A stretch of DNA of 64,000 nt from Tubiluchus corallicola (lineage: Eukaryota; Priapulida; Priapulimorpha; Priapulimorphida; Tubiluchidae), in NCBI GenBank assembly GCA_030141605.1, contig JAQGDQ010000026.1, positions 870,001 through 934,000 on the forward strand. The letters are read 5' to 3'. Each line of letters opens with the position of its first letter. Position 1 is the first letter of the stretch. Shown here one piece after another: positions 57,901 through 64,000 of the stretch. A program made the translations under genes and the position numbers. The notes under the pieces are model-generated. The model was given only the letters and a program-made list of their open reading frames with translations, was not told where the DNA came from and did no database searches.

Positions 57901-60900
57901 TTCATAATTTTAATAACAATTTTCTTTCAAGCAAAGTAAACCAGGCTGCTACAAATCATGCATACACAATGAATCACCAGCTGCCCTCACTCAAGCGTAC
58001 TCCTCAACACTTCCAGAGCAAGTCAAGTTTTCAATTTTCAATATCCTAATACTTACAGTTCTATGGCTTTATTCCAATTGATCACATAACCGGAGAGCTG
58101 GAAGCTATCTATATTCACTATGTGTATATTGCCTCGTTCCGTGCCAATGTAGAGCCATTTACTTTGAAACGGGAGATGGCAGACGATTATCCTGTAATGC
58201 GCAGAGAGTTGATCAGACAAACGCTATTAAATATTCATAGTTCAATCTCTGTTTAATACTTAGTTATGCAGAAAAGTTCATCTTTAAACACATTTATATC
58301 AAATAAATAAAGTAATATGGTAAAATGTTCAATATCAGATGGGACAAATTTACTTGAAAAGATCAGAGACATCAGAAATGTGTTTAAAAAAATCTGAAAA
58401 ATATAATTAACTAAGCCAGCATGATTCTTATTTGACAGAAGGGCTTTGGTTGTTACTGTAATCAGACAAAAACATACGTAGACATAATGCTCCAGTGCTT
58501 GTAATGTACTCCTTAATATAAAATGACGTGTGCACTACTTGCTTCTCATTTAAAAAATGCAAATGCATTTTACTGCAGTACCTGTTTTGGTTTCTCAAAA
58601 GTTGATCTAACATTCAAACATTGAAAAAGCAAAAACAGCTTTTCTAAGTACCCTAAGTTGGTAAGTAGAACTCTCTCCCATATTATATAGCTTACCCCAT
58701 CATAGGATTTAATGCAAATCTGGATAATACTATGTGGCAAAACCTCCTATACTAACCCTAAATGATGTATCTAAAACAGAGTAACACTTGGACAAAACAA
58801 ATCTACAACATCAAATCCCAAAATAGGGTTGGAGTGCAATCTCACCGGGTTGGAGATGCTGAAGAAAAAGTACTCCCTAACTAGGTCGACTGTTGCTATT
58901 ACTATAAGAATGATGTACAAGTTCTTTCCACTCTACTTTTGTTGTAAAATTTATTTTCGTTGACATTCATTCTCGCATTATTTTTTTTATTAATTAATCT
59001 TGAAAGAAAACAAACTTTTAAGAGAGAAAAAGAAGTGAACTGTTTTGCAATGCCCTGCAAGGAACTGCTTGTAAAATACTGACTACTATTTTGCTAGTTA
59101 AACTACTATTGCTTGAGTTTAACAAAAGTCATGCTTGGTTTGAAGCATTGGGGACAAAATGAGGCTATAGCTGAGTGGTTACTGTTTAGTGGTCAAAGTT
59201 AAACAATACCAAAGCTGGGCACCATACGAATGGAGAAATAGTTAACTGGATTTCTTCATCCGTGGCCATATTTTTGCCCTGGCTATTTACTTTGAAAAGA
59301 TAAGACGTATACCCACACGAAGGTAGTTATAATATCTAAACTAAGTAGATATGAGATAAAACTCTGAACAGTAGGTTGCTTGCTGACATGCTTTTTTACT
59401 AACTAGCTGACGTAATGGTCATGCGACATTAAACAGTGACGATATTACAGTAGTGAATAAAGGGCACTTCTGCTAGTTTAAGTTCTCATCTTACAGGATT
59501 ATCCTGGATGATAAGCTGGTTCCCATAACAAAACACTACAGTAAAGGTCGAGATCCTTCTGCTGAGTGCAGGATCCGGTTTGTAGCATGCCAAACTGCTT
59601 AAGAAATGTAGAATCACTTTCTGCAAAAGTTGCACATCACATCAAATTTAACAAAATTAACTATTTTTTTGTCTGTGGGCATACTCAACGCACGAACTAA
59701 AATTCGGGTGCTGAAGACAAATCAAACCAATATCATGCTCACTTATTTAGACACAGTTTCTGATCATAACATCCAGCCAACGTTCCAAATGCCAAAGCGA
59801 TAGATTTTACATGTTGCAATTATTTAATGCAGTGCAAAGCTGCCGAGCAGTTCATTACGTGTCTAGTCTCAAGCACTGCATCCAAATTACGTACTAACAA
59901 TGCTCTGAAGAACAGATGTGGCCATTTCAATTACAGGTTACAGAATAACCTACCTAATGATAAATCAAAGAAGAAACTGCCGAAAGCGCCTACTCACAGC
60001 CTTAGATGCTGTATAGCAAGCACATTTTGTATCAATTAATATCGAGAATTTATATACCACCTTTAAAGTTTAATTTAATTTACAGATGAAAATGATTTTA
60101 AAAGATTTCGTGAATGCAATTTATTGTGGGAGTCACCATGGCTTGCTTGGCTTTACGACAATTTTGTTTTTATTACTTGTAACACATTAATTTTCAATAA
60201 AAATGCAAAAAATGGGTGAAACAATTTGAATACATTGCTTCACTTACATGCTATATACATGCGTACAATAAACATAAAGTTACAGCTGTTAAAAGGTCTA
60301 CCAGGGAAAAATATTCCAGACACTAAAGTGATCAGCATTGTAAATTCTAAACCTAACTTCTAAATAAATAAAAACAGGGCTGAATCGCCGAAAATGCATA
60401 TCATGAGACTATATTCCTATTAGTAAAATTAACAAATGCAATGATGGAAACCTTTACCTGCCAATTTCCTAATTGCTTTGCCTTGCCTTTTTGCATGCTG
60501 TTTCAATTGGCAACTTTATTACACTTAGAGCATTGCGTGCTGGAAAAATCTGTCTCTCAGGTTTAATGTAATAAGCGGATTAGACTGCTTTTGTAATTAG
60601 CATGTTAAATGGCATCTAATTCGTAAATGTGGTTATTATTCTGCGAGAATAAATCAGATATGTGCATGATTAGCATGTCATGGTTATGGTTATTACCAGC
60701 GAATATGTCGCGAAGCATTTTGCTAAAGTACGGATATTTAATTAGGACACGCAAGTGGGCAGATCGAGTATGATAAATAAATGGGAAAAGATGCTGATGA
60801 AAAGGTCAGTCAGAGAAGGCCAATAATGTGTATAGAAAGATTGCTTAATGCCTTCCGAAAAAAATAAGTAGCGAGGAATAATACATTTTGAAGTGTAAAT

Positions 60901-62699
60901 CATATTAAAATCATATGAAATTTTTTTGGAACCATGTTATATCGTTTTGTAATTTTAAAATTTATTTAGTAATAAATTAAAAAATAATAATGTCCACGTG
61001 TACAATAATTATCTATAACAAAAGAATTAAAGCAATTTATTCATCTCTGTTTCTTGTAATACACAGTATCTTACTTTTATACGACTATTTTACTATTTTA
61101 CTACTGTTAAATAAAAAATGCCTAAAACAGTTGAAAACTCTTTGTATTCGGGTTAATACCTAATTTACTCTGCAAAGGACCGGCCAAATATTTGTGCGTA
61201 TGCTGCAAAATGGACCAAGTCTGCACTTGTGAAAGCTATGTAAGCTCAGGGCTAAGGAGTCTTATGGCCAACATTCATTTCACAGAAGCTAAAAATGTAC
61301 TTTCTTTGCCTGCTGTTGTCTTCAATTAACTTTGAGCAGGAACTTTTTTAACAATTTTTTAAGAACAGAATTGATAATGCCATTTACACTAACGACAAGC
61401 TCAAATCCATGTTTATAGTGTAAACACTAGACTAGAAGAAGATATAAGTGTCAATTCAGAAAAGCCTTGTTAGAATTAGTTTTATTATTTTTGTTGAAGA
61501 CTCACCGTTCCCTATTAAACTTGAGTGTGTGTAGCAATTCTGGCCTTCGTTGCTTAATGCTCCACATATGTATGGTGTCATCAGCACACACAGTAACTAA
61601 AGCACCCTAAAATAATACAATAATGCATATATATATATATATATATATATGTATATGTATGTAGTTTAATTAAAGACGAAACTCAATCACAAAGATCCAC
61701 AGGTGTAGATGTTCTTTTTGCACAAACATCAATTAATTTCATCAACAAAAGAACAAATAACAAAACAGAAGATAGTAATTACGCACCAAGCAGGTGCACG
61801 GTGGACATGTTATGACAAAAAGCAGGCAAGCTGCAATTCTCTCAGCAATCATATATCTACCATGCATATGATACTCCACATAAGCATCGTCTACGTCTAC
61901 CCTTTAACAACATAACCAACAATAAGTTTTTCTTTGTTGTCATGGACAATTTAAAAGATATTGTCACACAACATGGGCCTATACATGTCTCACAACTTTA
62001 TACAATTATGTAAAACAAATTAAAGGGTATTGTTTAAAAAGCACACTGTTACAAGTTAACTTAGTAGTTTATAGTATGGCAAATCCACAGTTTTATTATA
62101 TTATTGGTAGGGGTAAGGTTGATGTGATTCGATAGCATGCAAAATTCTTCTATAGTAATTCAAAAATCATTATCAGCCCAGCAACATATAACACCTAGGT
62201 GGTAAAATCAGTAGTTGACAAAATTATTTTGTGCAAACATGGTGTGAATTAGACAAATAATTTCAAAGCTCTTGCCATGTTTATTAGTATTTAGCTTTCG
62301 TAATTTAGCTACAATGATATATTAAAATAGCGACTGAATCAAATTTTATCATTGGTTACGAAAATAAAACCCTAGAACTATTTGCAAACTCGTATCTCAA
62401 GCTCAGAGGCAAAGGCATTAAAGCCTGGGTTTATCTGACAAAACAATCACTAGCTTAACGACATCGTTACTGTAGTTAAATGACTGTCATAAAAACATTG
62501 TTAACATAATGCTGGCTTTGTGAAACCAGTTCCTGAACTACTCTCAAAAACTGGACTTATAATTTCATATAAAATGAACAATGCTCTATTTGACACAAAA
62601 ATATCTCTACTACTCACCTCATTAACTAAAAATATAAGTTGTAAAACAGCAGCATCACTATCTTGCCTCATGTAACAGTCAACACCGGGCCTGCCAAAT
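33966..62699 (-). CDS. STXBP5: Tomosyn (syntaxin-binding protein 5), 26 exons, N-terminal exon(s) outside the window
   Basis: Tomosyn is a soluble lgl-family protein that binds syntaxin/SNAP25 and inhibits vesicle fusion. Exons (transcript order): 62699-62618, 61606-61506, 58191-58057, 57026-56879, 56613-56484, 55934-55856, 52862-52708, 51204-51132, 50865-50718, 48058-47950, 46546-46335, 45739-45590, 44891-44743, 44557-44469, 43747-43635, 42045-42009, 41063-41031, 39502-39386, 38846-38724, 38080-37928, 37147-36974, 36440-36332, 36022-35927, 35057-34933, 34758-34637, 34103-33966 (stop 33968-33966). All junction phases agree; 1,032 residues are visible. WD40/lgl blocks include FGRPGVDCY, LPFQSKWLYIGTERGNIHIVN, LLIGFECGHVVLWDL, VFSGGLTYD, IIITGHADGSVKFWDAS and SLTLNSSYGLLAFGNQYGL. 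The C-terminus is an R-SNARE motif with the zero-layer Arg in DIEERTAQM, ending KYKDKKWYQF with no membrane anchor. The first ~75 residues are missing at the right edge. The Ser-rich linker (exons 15-18) matches the alternatively spliced hypervariable region. Confidence 0.97.
34365..34500 (+). mobile_element. tRNA-derived SINE copy A (tomosyn intron)
   Basis: An A-box-like CAGCTCAAATAGATAGAAC (34371-34389) and a B-box-like GGTTCAAAT (34417-34425) have tRNA-type spacing. They are followed by ACAATTTTTCCGAGCCTCC, which is shared with copies near 47490 (plus) and 55684-55805 (minus). Confidence 0.65.
35205..35850. mobile_element. Degenerate Tigger-like DNA transposon in a tomosyn intron
   Basis: The left end AGTGAACTCAGATATTACAAG, then TTATTACGAAGAAATTTTATCG, and the right end CTTGGCTATAATGAGATTTGG, then TTATAGTAAC, resemble Tigger termini. 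Internal blocks match the fragment at 9055-9470. A short frame (about 35630-35776) includes LRNLCQSQKKV, which resembles a transposase C-terminus but is closed by stops. Confidence 0.6.
40393..40592. mobile_element. PIF/Harbinger-like MITE (200 bp) with TTA target duplication
   Basis: The left end CGACACGTTCAGACTAG and the reverse complement of the right end CGGCACGTTCAGACTAG differ at one base. Both sides carry TTA (40390-40392, 40593-40595), the 3-bp target typical of Harbinger elements. Inside are subterminal AGAGAG/CTCTCT and GTTCTC/GAACTC-like repeats. It is non-coding and lies in the tomosyn intron between the exons at 41031 and 39502. Confidence 0.82.
43831..43997. repeat. Tandem duplication, two units of 86/81 bp
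   Basis: The unit beginning GTTTTAGCAATTCTATGG at 43831 is repeated from 43917 with only two substitutions over about 81 bases. It lies in the tomosyn intron between the exons at 44469 and 43747, about 85 bases upstream of the latter. The high identity points to a recent event. Confidence 0.95.
46880..47400 (-). mobile_element. LINE C-terminal fragment
   Basis: The minus strand (about 47110-46960) reads IETGRHRKLPINQRLCNE, then GIEDEQHFLIIYKKYKNI. This matches the (I/L)ExGRY...R.C..C....I.EDE.HFL..C..Y module seen after the reverse transcriptase in many invertebrate LINE ORFs. Upstream sequence to about 47340 (YLDIQEKIRN-like) continues it with frame breaks. It lies in a tomosyn intron in the same orientation as the gene. 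Confidence 0.7.
47440..47545 (+). mobile_element. Degenerate tRNA-derived SINE copy C (tomosyn intron)
   Basis: A B-box-like CGGTTCAAATCTC (47488-47500) is followed by GCAATTTTTCAGCGTCC, matching the body of the SINE copies at 34365 and 55684. The A box is poorly preserved. Confidence 0.45.
51042..51094. repeat. Trinucleotide microsatellite (ATC)n/(GTC)n
   Basis: An imperfect ATC/GTC array lies 38 bases downstream of the tomosyn donor site at 51132 (minus strand). The poly-Asp frame it creates follows a consensus GTGAGT donor, so it is intronic. Confidence 0.93.
55242..55255. promoter_or_regulatory. Perfect RFX X-box palindrome GTTGCC-AC-GGCAAC
   Basis: The 14-bp site is an exact inverted repeat of two GTTGCC half-sites with a 2-bp spacer, the optimal RFX-factor binding site. 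It lies in the middle of the ~2.9-kb tomosyn intron. RFX factors drive ciliary and neuronal/neuroendocrine genes. Occupancy and target gene are unknown. Confidence 0.6.
55684..55805 (-). mobile_element. tRNA-derived SINE copy B (tomosyn intron)
   Basis: On the minus strand, TAGCTCAAGTGGATTGAG (A box) is followed about 30 bases later by GCATTCAAATCC (B box), then CACAATTTTTCAGTGCCTTA and CTTGTAATTAGCC. The arrangement is that of a tRNA-derived SINE with a short conserved body. It is too degenerate in its acceptor stem to be a working tRNA gene. Confidence 0.7.
58192..61505. other. Largest tomosyn intron in the window (about 3.3 kb)
   Basis: The flanking exons join in phase 2, so no coding exon is missing. 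The sequence is AT-rich. A TAGCTGAGTGG motif at about 59167-59177 resembles a tRNA A box but has no clear B box, so it may be an eroded SINE. Nothing else could be supported. Confidence 0.6.
61627..61660. repeat. (AT)n microsatellite
   Basis: An alternating AT tract of about 24 bases is followed by GTATATGTATGTA. It starts about 20 bases upstream of the acceptor side of the tomosyn exon at 61606. Confidence 0.9.
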
Positions 62700-64000
62700 C
62701 TGAAGCACCATGTTAAGGACAATAATAACCAGGAATAAAATATCAACAATATAAAATAGCAAAAGTTACCATATTAATAATAAGTTAAAGATTTTCAAAC
62801 AACAACATTTACTTTGCAGTGACTCATTATTGCCAAAACTACATGTTTTATAAGACTTCCAATATTCATTAAGATTGCATTTGAAAGTCAATCATCTTTC
62901 ACAAAACAAAGCACTTTTCACCGAATTAACTCTTTTTTGTAACAGTTGCACAAATTTCTGATTAAAGCAAAGAATGTTCGACCTCTGCATGACTTTCACA
63001 ATGTAAAGAATCAATCCTCGATTTAACAAAAAGATCTAAGAGCCGAAAAAGATACTTAAATCATTTAATGTCATCAAGAAAATTAAATTTGCCGTGTGTA
63101 TTGTTTACTGCTTATATTTAAGCTTCTACCAATAAATGTCTGAATGCAGTCAAAGCCAACGATGAAGCCAGAACCTAGACTAACATTAATTAGTTTCCTT
63201 AGGACCAAAAATCTTATATAATGTACCACCATTTTAGATTGTTGTCAGGTTATTTTCTAACACAAGAAGGTACATGTTAAATGTCTCACTGTCTAAATTT
63301 ATGCATATATCCTACTTGATGATATTATAATCTAAGATATTATACTCTAGGGTATTATAATCCAAAACTGCTTAATATTATTAATAAAACTATGTTATTG
63401 GTCATATTGCTGACCGTAACTATATACTAGATAGTTGAAGCAGAAAATAGGTCATGACATTGAACTTACTTAATTAAACACCGTACACAATGTACCTTGT
63501 ACATCGTAAGTGTTATGAAAACCTCGTTGTTCGTAAAGGTAAATATTATTACAGGATACACACATGTACTTCAGTAGTCACAATTTACTACCTTATGTGC
63601 TATATGTGTTAAAAAAGCTTGCTAAGTGTCTGCAATATAATCCAAATTGTTTATCTACAGATTATTTTTATTATTATGACAAGATTGTACAAAGTATGAG
63701 AAAAATAAATGTGGTTCTCGTGGTACTGTTAACTGTCCTAGTTGGTAAATAATTAAAATTGATCTGAACCGTAGCTAGAGTCAAGACTGCAGTGCATAAA
63801 ATTACTGTTACAGATAACCAGGATTTGGAACTAAGCCACTAATAATCTTTTAATGATGTTATCACGCTCTGTTAACATTAATATTGCATTAACAGTTAAA
63901 TGCTACAATAATATCTGATAGTGAAGCTGCTGACTGTAGTGTGTTCAGGAAATGGTCTGATTTCTTTTTATTTTTTATGCCAGTCCTGTGTTTGAGGGTA
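62700..64000. other. 5' tomosyn intron running to the right edge
   Basis: The exon at 62699 begins with one base of a split codon, so at least one further coding exon must lie upstream. I searched the minus strand here for the conserved N-terminal lgl-family block and found none, so it should lie beyond the window. Confidence 0.6.

Noticed and set aside
59160-59235. tRNA-like A box (TAGCTGAGTGG)
   Set aside because: No B box at the right distance and no acceptor stem, so neither a tRNA gene nor a clear SINE can be claimed.

Overview
The window is nuclear DNA from an animal that is not a vertebrate. The genome is AT-rich, genes are split by many GT-AG introns of a few hundred to about 3,000 bases, and decayed transposable elements fill introns and intergenic space. 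Four conserved metazoan genes could be rebuilt exon by exon, with splice phases agreeing at every junction. The elements seen (CR1-like LINEs, a Ty3/Gypsy fragment, pogo/Tigger-type and Harbinger-like MITEs, a tRNA-derived SINE) do not fix the phylum.

Layout. 1-790 is a Ty3/Gypsy pol fragment (minus), followed by a broken CR1-like LINE (plus, 791-3300). 4864-9674 (plus) is the pyruvate dehydrogenase E1 alpha gene; its first exon, with the start codon and most of the mitochondrial presequence, was not found. 9675-14316 is intergenic. 14317-21462 (minus) is TAF12, with an unusually long N-terminal region and a last intron holding a duplicated CACC-rich block around a GC-rich island. 21515-23580 separates it from the divergently transcribed UBXN11 homologue at 23952-31175 (plus). 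31176-33965 lies between two convergent 3' ends. 33966-62699 (minus) is tomosyn (STXBP5): 26 exons, complete at the C-terminus, with the N-terminal exons beyond the right edge.

The four genes are not a functional cluster: PDHA works in mitochondrial carbon metabolism, TAF12 in TFIID/SAGA transcription, UBXN11 is a p97-adaptor-type UBX protein, and tomosyn is an inhibitory R-SNARE regulator of exocytosis. They look like ordinary neighbours.

No convincing undescribed system was seen. The most useful second-look items are a candidate alternative exon and a microexon in the hypervariable linker of tomosyn, a near-perfect ~209-bp foldback in TAF12 intron 1, a set of TA-flanked pogo-type MITEs plus one TTA-flanked Harbinger-like MITE, a three-copy tRNA-derived SINE family, a perfect RFX X-box palindrome in a tomosyn intron, and a repeat pair flanking a PDHA exon.
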